Assembly (NCBI RefSeq): GCF_001425685.1
Contig: NZ_LMCY01000068.1
Coordinates: forward strand, 1-64,000
Length of the DNA: 64,000 nt
Origin: Massilia sp. Root335
Lineage (GTDB): Bacteria; Pseudomonadota; Gammaproteobacteria; Burkholderiales; Burkholderiaceae_D
Direction: 5' to 3'
The position numbers and the translations under genes were made by a program. The notes beneath the pieces are model-generated. The model had not been told where the DNA came from and did not search any database. It was given only the letters and a program-made list of their open reading frames with translations. Shown here piece by piece: positions 1 through 8,182 of this stretch (position 1 is the stretch's first letter; every line of letters begins with the position of its first letter).

Positions 1-46
1 GTTATCCCGAGCGCCGCCTTCGAAGAACCTTAACTTAACGGCATTA

Positions 47-63
47 GGCTCTGACCCCGAATT
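47..63 (-). repeat. REP-like half site (GGGGTCAGAGCC family)
   Basis: Read on the minus strand this is a copy of the GGGGTCAGAGCC core. The same core occurs in the gyrA-serC gap and as a complete hairpin after the btuB-like gene. Here it lies just downstream of the MATE gene. Such short repeats are common between genes in Oxalobacteraceae. Only a half site is visible and no partner arm is seen nearby. Confidence 0.6.
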
Positions 64-70
64 CACGACT

Positions 71-1474
71 TCATGCGACCTCGCGGACGCGCAGCTTCGA
101 CAACTGGTTCAGCGACCACGCCAGCAGCACGGCGGCCACGGTCAGGCCCAGCACGAGGCCGATCCAGAAGCCGGTCGCCGCCATCGGCTTGCCCGGCGAC
201 CACGGGAACCAGTCCGGCGCCAATCCGAGAATCCAGCCGACGGGCAGGGCGACGCCCCAGAACGCGATCATCTGGATCACCATCGGCGAGCGCGTCACCT
301 TGTAGCCGCGGATGGCGGACGCGGCCGCGACCTGCGTCGCATCCGACAACTGGAACAGGGCGGCGAACAGCAGCAGCATCACGCACGTGGCCTGGACGCC
401 TGCGTCCGACGTGTACATCGCCGCGATCTGCCAGCGGAACAGGGCGATGCAGATGGCCGACAGCAGGCCGAACGCGATGCACATCCCGGTGCCGACCCAC
501 GCGACGAAGCGCGCGCGCACCGGATTGCCTTCGCCCATCGCCTGGCCCACGCGCGTGAGCGCGCCGATGCCGAAACTCAAGGGCACCATGAACACGAGCG
601 AGACGAAATTCAGCGCGATCTGGTGCGCCGACACCTCGATCACGCCGAAACGCGCCACGAGCAGGCTGATGATGCCGAACGCGCTGACCTCCGCGAAATA
701 CGTGATGCCGATGGGCAGGCCCAGGCGCAGCATGCTGCCGATCTCTTTCCAGTTCGGCCCTTCCCAGCGCGTGAACGGATACGTCAGGCGGTAGGCGACG
801 CCCCATTTGATCCACCAGACCATCGCGCCGAGCATCAGCCACATGCCGGTCGCCGTCGACAGCGCACAGCCGAGCGCGCCCAGCCTGGGCAGGCCGAACT
901 CGCCGAAGATGAACAGCCAGTTCATGACGATGTTGTAGAGCAGGCCGCAGATGGCGATCACCATGATGGGCTTGGTCTGGTTGATGCTCGTCGTGTAGCC
1001 GTACAGCGCGCGGTAGCAGGCGAACGCGGGCATGCCGAAGCTGATGATGTGCAGGAACGTCGACGCACGGTCGGCCACGGCCGCGTCGAGGCCGATGTGG
1101 TCGAACACGAGCGTGCACAGGTTCGCGGCGAGGCACCCCGCGACGCCGACGCCGAAGCCCATCCACAGCGACTCGCGCACCGAGTGCGAGATGCGGTCGT
1201 AGCGGCCGGCGCCCATCTCGTGCGAGACGACCGAGTTCACGGCCATCATGATGCCCATGACGGTCACGAGGATGATCGACCACACGGACGTGCCGAGCGA
1301 CACGGCGGCGAGTTCGGCCGCGCTGACGTGGCCCGTCATGGCGACGTCCGCCACGCCCATGCCGACGGTCGCGAGCTGGCCCACGAGCATGGGCCACGAG
1401 AGCCGCCACAGCGTCGCGACCTCGGTGCGGACGGGATGCGCCGCGCGGGCGCCGGTGCTGGACAAATTCGTCAT
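71..1474 (-). CDS. MATE family efflux transporter
   Basis: This is a 467-residue integral membrane protein with about 12 hydrophobic helices, the usual MATE length. The family exports cationic drugs and dyes in exchange for Na+ or H+ across the inner membrane. The N-terminal half carries the typical stretch LSWPMLVGQLATVGMGVADV followed by a TGH/SAAELAA segment. The second half repeats the pattern (RLGLPIGITYFAEVSAFGI). It is probably NorM/DinF-like, but the substrate cannot be read from sequence. The ATG at 1474 has no strong ribosome binding site. The gene lies on the same strand as the cytochrome gene upstream, 84 bases apart, and a common transcript is possible but not shown. Confidence 0.9.
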   Translation of the reverse strand: MTNLSSTGARAAHPVRTEVATLWRLSWPMLVGQLATVGMGVADVAMTGHVSAAELAAVSLGTSVWSIILVTVMGIMMAVNSVVSHEMGAGRYDRISHSVRESLWMGFGVGVAGCLAANLCTLVFDHIGLDAAVADRASTFLHIISFGMPAFACYRALYGYTTSINQTKPIMVIAICGLLYNIVMNWLFIFGEFGLPRLGALGCALSTATGMWLMLGAMVWWIKWGVAYRLTYPFTRWEGPNWKEIGSMLRLGLPIGITYFAEVSAFGIISLLVARFGVIEVSAHQIALNFVSLVFMVPLSFGIGALTRVGQAMGEGNPVRARFVAWVGTGMCIAFGLLSAICIALFRWQIAAMYTSDAGVQATCVMLLLFAALFQLSDATQVAAASAIRGYKVTRSPMVIQMIAFWGVALPVGWILGLAPDWFPWSPGKPMAATGFWIGLVLGLTVAAVLLAWSLNQLSKLRVREVA

Positions 1475-1558
1475 GTTCGGTTTGCTGGGAGAAACCGCGC
1501 ATTTTACTGAGGAATTGCCAAGCCCGTGTGACCGGCGCGCGACGCGCTCGGGACTGCC

Positions 1559-2464
1559 TCAGCGCTGCGCCAACGTCGTTCCCGGCACCGACTTCAGGTA
1601 GGCATACAACGCCCGCAGGTCCGTCTCGTTCATCTGCCGGAACGACCCGAACGGCATCACGGCACTGACCGCGCTGCCGTCCGGCCGATGGCCCGTCCTG
1701 AGCATGGCGATGAACGCGTCCGGCGTCGGATACCGGTTCATCGCACTGCCCTTGCCGGGCGCCAGCCGGGCGGCCGGCGGCCACGACGGCGGCGCGCCCG
1801 GCACGCGGCCGCCAGCCAGGTCCGCGCCGTGGCAGCCGATGCACGTGGCGGCGACATAGGCGCCATACGCCGGCGTGACGGCGGCCGGCACGGCCTGCGG
1901 CGGCGCCAGCGCGTGGTCGATCTTTTCCGATGCGTCCTTGATGACGCCGAACGCGTACAGCGCCTTGACGGGCACCGGCACGTCGACGACGGCCTTCGCC
2001 CCGGACACGGGCCGCATCTGCTCCAGGTAGGCGACGAGCGCCGCCATGTCTTCGTCGCTGAGGCGGCTGTAATCCTCGCTGGGCATGATCATGACGGGAT
2101 TGCCGTTCGGCTTGACGCCATGGCGCACGGTACGCACCCAGTCGACGACGCGGTAGTGCGCCGTGGTGCCGTTCGGACCCGCCGTGATGTTGGGCGCGAC
2201 GACGAGCATGCCGCCGTCGCGCACGACGGTCTTGCCGGCGCCGTCCGCACCGTGGCACTCGGCGCAGCCGCGCGTGTTGTACAGGTAGCGACCGTGGTCG
2301 ACCCGGGCGACGTCGGGCACGATGTCGAGCGGACGCACGTCCAGCGTGATGCTGCGTGCCATCTTGCGTTCCCCCAGCACCTTGCCGACGCCGGCCGTGG
2401 CCACGCCCAGCAGGGCGAGTGCCGCCAATGCGATGCTCGTGCGCCTGACCCATTTGCTCACCAT
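1559..2464 (-). CDS. Di-haem cytochrome c family protein
   Basis: This is a 301-residue exported protein with one N-terminal hydrophobic segment (about residues 8-28), so it is a membrane-anchored or secreted periplasmic electron carrier. Two covalent haem motifs are present, CAECH at 67-71 and CIGCH at 208-212. Candidate axial methionines lie in MIMPSEDY near 125-127 and in VMPFG near the C-terminus. Each half is a cytochrome c domain, an arrangement seen in dehydrogenase-linked cytochrome subunits. The open frame extends 15 codons upstream, but ATG 2464 is chosen because AAGGGG sits six bases before it and the signal segment then starts properly. No partner dehydrogenase is adjacent, so the electron donor is unknown. 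Confidence 0.85.
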   Translation of the reverse strand: MVSKWVRRTSIALAALALLGVATAGVGKVLGERKMARSITLDVRPLDIVPDVARVDHGRYLYNTRGCAECHGADGAGKTVVRDGGMLVVAPNITAGPNGTTAHYRVVDWVRTVRHGVKPNGNPVMIMPSEDYSRLSDEDMAALVAYLEQMRPVSGAKAVVDVPVPVKALYAFGVIKDASEKIDHALAPPQAVPAAVTPAYGAYVAATCIGCHGADLAGGRVPGAPPSWPPAARLAPGKGSAMNRYPTPDAFIAMLRTGHRPDGSAVSAVMPFGSFRQMNETDLRALYAYLKSVPGTTLAQR

Positions 2465-2606
2465 GATTTTCCCCTTGTTGGACGAACGGCAACACGAGGA
2501 ATCTAGCACTGCCGTTCATGGCCCGATACTGGTTGAAATGCTAATGACGGCCGGGCGAACACGATGCGTCATGCGTCAAGCATGCATCATCGAACGGCGT
2601 CGCGAT

Positions 2607-2895
2607 TCACTTCGTCGTGAAGCTGGTGAGCCACTGCGGGTTGGCGTCCTTGCTCCAGTTCGCCGTGCCGTTCATCGCCTTGGCTCACCATATCGTTGAC
2701 GGCCGCCATGGCCGCCGCATTGTCGTAGGTCTCGCTGGCGCCCACGATGTCGATGAACACGTAGGGGCCCATCCCGGACGGCTCCACGCCGGCGATGCTG
2801 TAGCTCATCGAGCACGAGCCGCGGGCGGTGCCGGCGCCAAGGCTACGCCGGTAACTCATCACGTAGTCCGGCCAGTTCATCACACGCCTGCCCAC
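2607..2895 (-). pseudogene. Remnant of a hypothetical gene, frameshifted
   Basis: A reading frame from GTG 2895 (a codon for MGRRVMNWPDYV) runs well to about 2690 (AAMAAVNDMVS) and then becomes low-complexity. Shifting by one base there gives a natural-looking tail, KAMNGTANWSKDANPQWL..., ending at the TGA at 2607-2609. The simplest explanation is one extra C near 2683. The frame also begins abruptly, without signal peptide or ribosome binding site, so an N-terminal part may be lost, possibly when the AT-rich neighbour on the right arrived. The function is not recognised. A sequencing error at one base would restore only the C-terminal fusion, not the missing start. Confidence 0.5.
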
Positions 2896-2973
2896 GGAGG
2901 CCTTGTCTGATAGACACTTCTAGTGAAGCCTGGGAAGTGGCTTTGAGCTAAAAACCATTACAGGGGAAAGACA

Positions 2974-3891
2974 GTGCGTATATGTTTCTTGATAAGTCTT
3001 GCTTTGTTCTTGATCAATTTCACATCGGCCCAAGCGGCGACTTGGCAGCCATCGCCGGAACATCGGCAGATTGCCATTTGGCCTGGTGCAATACCTAATG
3101 CAACGTCTCTTGAACAGCCAGAGTCGGTAGTTCCTGCAACAGGACACGGTGGGTGGATGCAGATCAATGACGTCAGCAACCCGACGATGACGGTGTACCC
3201 GCCGAAGGGCCTGAACACCGGAGCTGCTGTCATCGTATTTCCCGGCGGGGGATTCCGAGTCTTGGCCATCGATCTGGAAGGTACCGAAATCTGCGATTGG
3301 CTGACATCCCAGGGCATGACTTGCGTATTGCTCAAATACCGCGTCCCCGGCGGGAATGACTACTTTGACGAAAAATGTCGATGCAGAATCTTTCCAAAGA
3401 TACCACTCGCGCTACAGGATGCGCAGCGGACCATTAAGCTCGTGCGATCGAAGGCGAGAGAGATGAACCTGAACCCGCGAAAGATCGGCGTCATCGGCTT
3501 CTCGGCAGGGGGCTATTTGGTGGCGCAGGTCAGCAATATTGTCTCGTCTGCCTACGCAACGGTTGATGCTGTGGACGAGCTAAGCAGTCGCCCTGACTTT
3601 GCTATTGCGCTTTATCCGGGTCACCTTTGTCGCTCTGGAGCACTCGAATCAAGCATTCACGTGACGAAGGAAACGCCGCCCACATTTCTAGTGCAAGCTT
3701 GGGACGACCCGGTCGACCCCATCTGCAATAGCACGCTGTATGCCCGGGCGCTCAATGAGGCAGGTGTATCGGCAGAGGTTCATTTGTTTGCAAAGGGCGG
3801 ACATGCTTTCGGTCTTAGGGAAAAAGACCATCCGATAACCGCCTGGCCATCGTTGCTGAAAAGCTGGCTAAAGGAAATCGGCGTTCTATAA
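2974..3891 (+). CDS. Secreted alpha/beta hydrolase (acetylxylan-esterase-like)
   Basis: This is a 305-residue protein with a clear signal peptide (about residues 1-22, ending SAQAA). The oxyanion loop appears as FPGGGF near 89-94 and the nucleophile elbow as GFSAGG with Ser177. The likely acid is Asp244 or Asp245 (WDDPVDP) and the likely base His277 (GGHAFG). The topology matches BD-FAE/Axe-type carbohydrate deacetylases, so removal of acetyl groups from plant or microbial polysaccharide is plausible but not proven. Base composition and codon use are visibly more AT-rich than the neighbours, which suggests recent acquisition. It stands alone between a gene remnant and cbpA. Confidence 0.82.
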   Translation: MRICFLISLALFLINFTSAQAATWQPSPEHRQIAIWPGAIPNATSLEQPESVVPATGHGGWMQINDVSNPTMTVYPPKGLNTGAAVIVFPGGGFRVLAIDLEGTEICDWLTSQGMTCVLLKYRVPGGNDYFDEKCRCRIFPKIPLALQDAQRTIKLVRSKAREMNLNPRKIGVIGFSAGGYLVAQVSNIVSSAYATVDAVDELSSRPDFAIALYPGHLCRSGALESSIHVTKETPPTFLVQAWDDPVDPICNSTLYARALNEAGVSAEVHLFAKGGHAFGLREKDHPITAWPSLLKSWLKEIGVL

Positions 3892-4028
3892 ATGCGATAA
3901 ATTAATGTCACTTTGGGTTGATAGCGGTTTCTCGACACCAAGCGTCTGGTAGGAAGTAATTGAAAAGCAAGCCCCCCGCCTCAACATACGGGTGAACCAA
4001 CCATCCAACCCGATCGGGAGCGACGCTC

Positions 4029-4979
4029 GTGGAATACAAGGACTACTACCAGACCCTTGGTGTCGAGAAAACGGCGACCCAGGACGATATCAAGAAGGCG
4101 TACCGCAAGCTGGTGCGGCAGTACCACCCCGACGTCAGCAAGCACAAGGACGCGGACGCGAAGACCAAGGAAATCAACGAAGCCTACGATGTGCTGGGCG
4201 ACGCCGAAAAGCGTGCCGCCTATGATGAGCTGGGGCGGGGCCATCGTCCCGACCAGGGCTTCCAGCCGCCGCCGGACTGGGGCACGCAGTTCGATTTCGG
4301 CGGCGCCGGTGCGGACGATTTCTTCAACGACCTGTTCTCCCACGTGGGCCGGCGTGCGCGCGGCGGCGCGGGCGCGGGCGCAGGCGCGCGGGCGGGCGGC
4401 GGCGGTTTTCAGATGCCCGGCGAAGACATCCACGCGGCGATCGCCATCGACCTGCGCGACGCCTACCAGGGCGCCACGCGCACCATCAGCCTGCGCGTCC
4501 CGCAGCACGATGCGCAGGGCCATGTGACGATGCAGGACAAGACGCTCAGCGTGAACATCCCGCAAGGCGTCACGCCGGGCCAGCAGCTGCGCATGCGCGG
4601 GCAGGGGCATCCGGGATTCGGCGGCGGGCCGGCCGGCGACCTCTACCTGGAAATCCAGTTGAACCCCGACGCGCGCTATCGCGTCGAAGGAACACACGTG
4701 TACCAGGACGTGCCCGTGGCCCCGTGGGAAGCGGCGCTGGGTGCGAGCATCCCGGTGCAGACGCCGTCCGGCACGGTCGAGGTGACGGTGCCGCCGGGGT
4801 CGCAGAGCGGGCGCAAGCTGCGCCTGAAAGGACGCGGCATTCCCGCCAGGACGCCGGGCGATTTGTACCTGATGCTGAACGTGGTGTTGCCGCCCGCCAC
4901 GAGCGACCGGGCGCGCGAGCTGTACGAGGCGATGGCGCGCGACCTTGCCTTCAATCCACGCGAACGCATAGGAGCCTGA
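4029..4979 (+). CDS. cbpA: Curved DNA-binding protein / DnaJ-class co-chaperone CbpA
   Basis: This 316-residue J-domain protein has HPD at residues 33-35 inside a normal J domain (about 3-70), a Gly/Ala-rich linker near 108-125 and two C-terminal beta domains. It has no zinc finger, which separates CbpA from DnaJ. It stimulates DnaK ATPase and in enterobacteria also binds curved DNA. The GTG at 4029 is the start, because the J domain begins directly (EYKDYYQTLGV) and GGGAG lies upstream. The gene is followed after three bases by cbpM, its known modulator, so the two form an operon that probably ends at the hairpin at 5312. Confidence 0.93.
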   Translation: MEYKDYYQTLGVEKTATQDDIKKAYRKLVRQYHPDVSKHKDADAKTKEINEAYDVLGDAEKRAAYDELGRGHRPDQGFQPPPDWGTQFDFGGAGADDFFNDLFSHVGRRARGGAGAGAGARAGGGGFQMPGEDIHAAIAIDLRDAYQGATRTISLRVPQHDAQGHVTMQDKTLSVNIPQGVTPGQQLRMRGQGHPGFGGGPAGDLYLEIQLNPDARYRVEGTHVYQDVPVAPWEAALGASIPVQTPSGTVEVTVPPGSQSGRKLRLKGRGIPARTPGDLYLMLNVVLPPATSDRARELYEAMARDLAFNPRERIGA

Positions 4980-4982
4980 ACG

Positions 4983-5303
4983 ATGCATGACGATATTCTC
5001 ACCGGCGTGCTGCTGGAGGACGTGGCGCTGACCCTCGACGAACTGGCGCGCGCCTGCAACGTGGAACCCGACTGGGTCGTGCGCCACGTGCGCGCGGGGG
5101 TGCTGGGCGGCGAGGTCAGCGTGCAGGTGACGAGCTGGCGTTTCCGCAGCAACGACCTGGCCAGGGCCCGGCACCTGCTGAGCGTCGAGCGCGATTTCGA
5201 CGCCAACGAGGACCTCGCCGCGCTCGTGGTCGACATGGCCGACGAGATCCGCCGCCTGCGCGCGCGCCTGCGTGTGCTGGGCGTCGATGCCGGTAACGGC
5301 TGA
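4983..5303 (+). CDS. cbpM: Chaperone modulator CbpM
   Basis: This small 106-residue protein begins with a MerR-like winged-helix segment (LTLDELARACNVEPDWVVRH) and ends in a helix rich in Arg and Leu. CbpM binds the J domain of CbpA and inhibits both its co-chaperone and DNA-binding activities. The identification rests on this layout, the normal family size and its place directly after cbpA with only a three-base gap. Translation is probably coupled. Confidence 0.9.
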   Translation: MHDDILTGVLLEDVALTLDELARACNVEPDWVVRHVRAGVLGGEVSVQVTSWRFRSNDLARARHLLSVERDFDANEDLAALVVDMADEIRRLRARLRVLGVDAGNG

Positions 5304-5311
5304 GCACTGCG

Positions 5312-5334
5312 CCGGCGCCCGTGCGCCGGTTTTT
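5312..5334 (+). terminator. Rho-independent terminator of cbpAM
   Basis: The 7-bp arms CCGGCGC and GCGCCGG enclose a four-base loop and are followed by five T. It lies nine bases after the cbpM stop and before the Nramp gene, so it separates the two units. Confidence 0.75.
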
Positions 5335-5390
5335 CGGCGGGCTCGGGCGGCACGAGGCGTGCGCGAGAATCCCCGTGTTATCTTGCCCTC

Positions 5391-6719
5391 ATGCTCAAAC
5401 GACCGACCGACGCCAACGCACCGTTTTGCCCGTCCGAAGTCTCAGGCACCGTCAACGTGCCCGAGAACGGTCCGCTGTGGAAAAAGATCCTGCGCTATGC
5501 CGGCCCCGGGCTGCTCGTGTCGGTGGGCTATATGGACCCGGGCAACTGGGCCACCGCCATCCAGGGGGGCTCCCAGTTCGGTTACGACCTCCTGTTCGTC
5601 GTCGTGCTGTCCAGCCTGGCGGCCATCGTGCTGCAATGCCTCAGCATGCGGCTCGGCATCGTCACGGGCAAGGATCTGGCGGTACATTGCCGCGAGCAAT
5701 ATTCGCCGGTCCAAGCGAAGGGTCTATGGGCATTCGCCGAGCTGTCGATCATCGCCTGCGACCTGGCCGAAGTGCTCGGCTGCGCACTCGCATTCAAGCT
5801 GCTGCTGGGGGTGTCGCTGCCCGTCGGCGTGGCGCTGACGGCGCTCGATACCATCATCGTGCTGGGCCTCAAGGGCAAGGGATTCCGGCGACTGGAAGCC
5901 ATCGTGCTGGGGCTCATCCTGACCATCGGCGTCTGCCTGTTCGCCGAACTGTTCCTCGTCGACCCGGACCCGCTCGCCGTCATGGCGGGCCTCGTGCCGT
6001 CGCTGGAAAAGCTGGGCCAGCGCGACGCGCTGTACCTCGCCATCGGCATCCTCGGTGCGACCGTCATGCCGCATAACCTGTACCTGCACTCGTCCGTCGT
6101 GCAGACGCGCATCATGCGCCACGACCTCAACCAGGACGGCACACGGCTGGCCGAAGCGATCAAGCTGTCGCGCATCGATACCGTCGTGTCGCTGTTCCTC
6201 GCGCTGTTCATCAACGGCGCGATCCTCGTGCTGGCCGCCGCGTTTTATAAACCGGGTGGCGGTAACGTGATGGACATCGACCAGGCCTATTACCTGCTGG
6301 CCCCCGTGGCGGGCACGGCGGCGGCGGCCATCCTGTTCGGCCTGGCGCTGCTGGCGTCCGGCCAGAGCTCCACGTTCACTGGCACCATCGCCGGCCAGGT
6401 CATCATGGAAGGCTTCTTGAAACTCAGGATTCCTGGCTGGCAGCGCCGCCTGCTCACGCGCGCGCTGGCGTTGGGGCCGGCGATGGTCGGCGTGCTCACG
6501 CTGGGCGACCACGTCATCGGCAAGATGCTCGTCGGCAGCCAGGTCGTGCTGAGCCTGCAATTGCCGTTCGCCATGTATCCGCTGATCCGTTTGACGGGAA
6601 GAGGCGACCTGATGGGGCAGTTCGTCAATGCCTGGTGGACTCAGGCGCTGTCGTGGTTCCTGTTCGTCGTCATCTCCAGTGCGAATCTCTGGCTGGTGTG
6701 GCAGGCGCTGTTCGGCTGA
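5391..6719 (+). CDS. Nramp family divalent metal transporter (MntH-like)
   Basis: This 442-residue membrane protein has about 11 helices. The metal-site motif DPGN is at residues 49-52 (MDPGNWATAIQGGS) and the second one, MPH, at 226-228 (MPHNLYLHSS). These define the Nramp fold, which couples proton entry to uptake of Mn2+ or Fe2+ across the inner membrane. The ATG at 5391 is only about 56 bases after the cbpM terminator and has no obvious ribosome binding site. There is no room for a manganese riboswitch, so control, if any, must be at the promoter. Manganese is the likely main substrate by family analogy only. Confidence 0.9.
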   Translation: MLKRPTDANAPFCPSEVSGTVNVPENGPLWKKILRYAGPGLLVSVGYMDPGNWATAIQGGSQFGYDLLFVVVLSSLAAIVLQCLSMRLGIVTGKDLAVHCREQYSPVQAKGLWAFAELSIIACDLAEVLGCALAFKLLLGVSLPVGVALTALDTIIVLGLKGKGFRRLEAIVLGLILTIGVCLFAELFLVDPDPLAVMAGLVPSLEKLGQRDALYLAIGILGATVMPHNLYLHSSVVQTRIMRHDLNQDGTRLAEAIKLSRIDTVVSLFLALFINGAILVLAAAFYKPGGGNVMDIDQAYYLLAPVAGTAAAAILFGLALLASGQSSTFTGTIAGQVIMEGFLKLRIPGWQRRLLTRALALGPAMVGVLTLGDHVIGKMLVGSQVVLSLQLPFAMYPLIRLTGRGDLMGQFVNAWWTQALSWFLFVVISSANLWLVWQALFG

Positions 6720-6813
6720 CCCGGCCATATCTTCGCGCGCGCCGTTCCGGATCGGGCAAATCTACAATTCACTTCCTGCTTAGCTATTTTTTGAACGCTG
6801 ATACGGAGGTTAC

Positions 6814-7389
6814 ATGCAACGAGGAACGAACCAGGCCCTGCAGGGCAAACGTGTGGCCATCCTCATGACGGATGGCGTGGAGCAAGTCGAATATACGGGC
6901 CCGCGCGGCTTTCTCGAACAACAGGGCGCCCAGGTCACGCTCGTGTCGCCGAAGCCCACCGGCGACGAGATCCAGGGCTTCAATCACCTGACCCCGGCCG
7001 ACAAATTCAAGGTCGAACTGGACGTGCGCGACGCACGCCCGGCCGACTTCGACGCGCTCGTGCTGCCGGGCGGCGTCGCCAACCCGGACCAGCTGCGGTT
7101 GTCGATGGAAGCGATCACATTCATTCGCGCATTTGGCCGCGAGAACAAGCCGATCGCCGCGATCTGCCACGGGCCGTGGACCTTGATCGACGCCGACCTC
7201 GTCACCGGCAAGCACGTCACCAGCTGGCCGACCTTGCAGCTCGATCTGCAGAATGCCGGGGCGGAATGGACCGATGAACCGGTCGTCGTCGACGGCAAGC
7301 TCGTCACGAGCCGCAAGCCGGACGACATCCCGGCCTTCAACCAGGCCCTGCTGAGCGAACTGCAGTCGGCCGGGCAGACGCGCCACTGA
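6814..7389 (+). CDS. PfpI/DJ-1 type amidotransferase-like protein (copy 1)
   Basis: This 191-residue single-domain protein of the PfpI/YhbO group has the nucleophile elbow AAICHGPW with Cys118 followed by His119, and the conserved acidic residue Glu23 in DGVEQVEY. Family members have been described as deglycases, glyoxalases or proteases acting on damaged cytosolic protein, and the activity cannot be settled from sequence. A strong GGAGG precedes ATG 6814. The next gene is a close paralogue in the same orientation, 123 bases downstream. Confidence 0.88.
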   Translation: MQRGTNQALQGKRVAILMTDGVEQVEYTGPRGFLEQQGAQVTLVSPKPTGDEIQGFNHLTPADKFKVELDVRDARPADFDALVLPGGVANPDQLRLSMEAITFIRAFGRENKPIAAICHGPWTLIDADLVTGKHVTSWPTLQLDLQNAGAEWTDEPVVVDGKLVTSRKPDDIPAFNQALLSELQSAGQTRH

Positions 7390-7512
7390 CGCATCCTTCG
7401 CGTGATCGATGCGCCGGCGCTTTTCTTGTTGCGCATGCGGCGTGCGACGTGTCCCCTATACCGTGCCTAGAATGGTCGATCGTCTTCATACGTTCGACCA
7501 AAAGGAGTTTAT

Positions 7513-8100
7513 ATGGAACAAGTTGCCAGCAAGCCCTTACAAGGCAAGCGCATCGCCATGCTGATGACGGATGGCGTCGAACAGATCGAATACACGAGCC
7601 CCCGTTCTTTCCTGGAAGAGCAGGGGGCGACTGTCGTCCTGCTGGCGCCCAAGGCCGCCGGCGATGAAGTGCAGGGCTTCGACCACCTGCATCCGGCCGA
7701 CCGCTTCAAGGTCGAGATGAACGTGAGCGATGCGAGGCCGGCCGATTTCGACGGCCTCGTGCTGCCGGGCGGTGTCGCCAATCCGGATCAACTGCGCATG
7801 AGCAAGGAAGCCATCGCATTCATCCGTGATTTCGATGCCGAGGACAAGATGGTCGCGGCAATCTGCCACGGTCCGTGGACGCTGATCGACGCGGGCATCG
7901 CCACCGGCAAGCACCTGACCAGTTGGCCCAGCCTCAAGCGCGACCTGACGAATGCGGGCGCCGAATGGACCGATGAGGAAGTCGTGCTGGACGCGCGCCT
8001 CGTCACGAGCCGCAAGCCGGACGATCTGCCGGCATTCAATGACATGTTGCTGAAGGAATTGCTCGTCGCGCCAGGGACGGACCCGGGGCCGACATCCTGA
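7513..8100 (+). CDS. PfpI/DJ-1 type amidotransferase-like protein (copy 2)
   Basis: This 195-residue paralogue of the preceding gene aligns without gaps over nearly the whole length. It has the same active-site layout: Glu23 in DGVEQIEY and Cys118-His119 in AAICHGPWTL. AAGGAG lies seven bases before ATG 7513. The copies clearly arose by tandem duplication, but many surface positions differ and the C-terminal tail of this copy is longer, so they are not recent identical repeats. Each copy appears to have its own upstream region. It probably acts in protein or metabolite damage control under stress. Confidence 0.88.
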   Translation: MEQVASKPLQGKRIAMLMTDGVEQIEYTSPRSFLEEQGATVVLLAPKAAGDEVQGFDHLHPADRFKVEMNVSDARPADFDGLVLPGGVANPDQLRMSKEAIAFIRDFDAEDKMVAAICHGPWTLIDAGIATGKHLTSWPSLKRDLTNAGAEWTDEEVVLDARLVTSRKPDDLPAFNDMLLKELLVAPGTDPGPTS

Positions 8101-8122
8101 TCGCACCGCATCCTCCAGTAAA

Positions 8123-8139
8123 TTGGAGAATTAATCCAA
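8123..8139. promoter_or_regulatory. Operator half of a twin site upstream of the XRE-cupin gene
   Basis: The sequence TTGGAGAATTAATCCAA is an inverted repeat (TTGGA, seven bases, TCCAA). A near-identical copy lies at 8165-8181, 42 bases away centre to centre, about four helical turns. A candidate -35 TTGACG (8145-8150) lies between them. Confidence 0.6.
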
Positions 8140-8164
8140 AATAGTTGACGGAAAATCTTTCATA

Positions 8165-8181
8165 TTGGAGAATTAGTCCAT
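8165..8181. promoter_or_regulatory. Second operator copy, abutting the start codon
   Basis: TTGGAGAATTAGTCCAT differs from the upstream copy at two positions and ends one base before ATG 8183. It overlaps a possible -10 (GAGAAT, 8168-8173, 17 bases after TTGACG). A bound dimer here would block both polymerase and start codon. No well-spaced ribosome binding site is present, so the message may be leaderless or nearly so. Confidence 0.6.
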
Positions 8182-8182
8182 T

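Noticed and set aside
5335..5390. Manganese riboswitch before the Nramp gene
   Set aside because: The gap after the cbpM terminator is too short and lacks the conserved yybP-ykoY elements.
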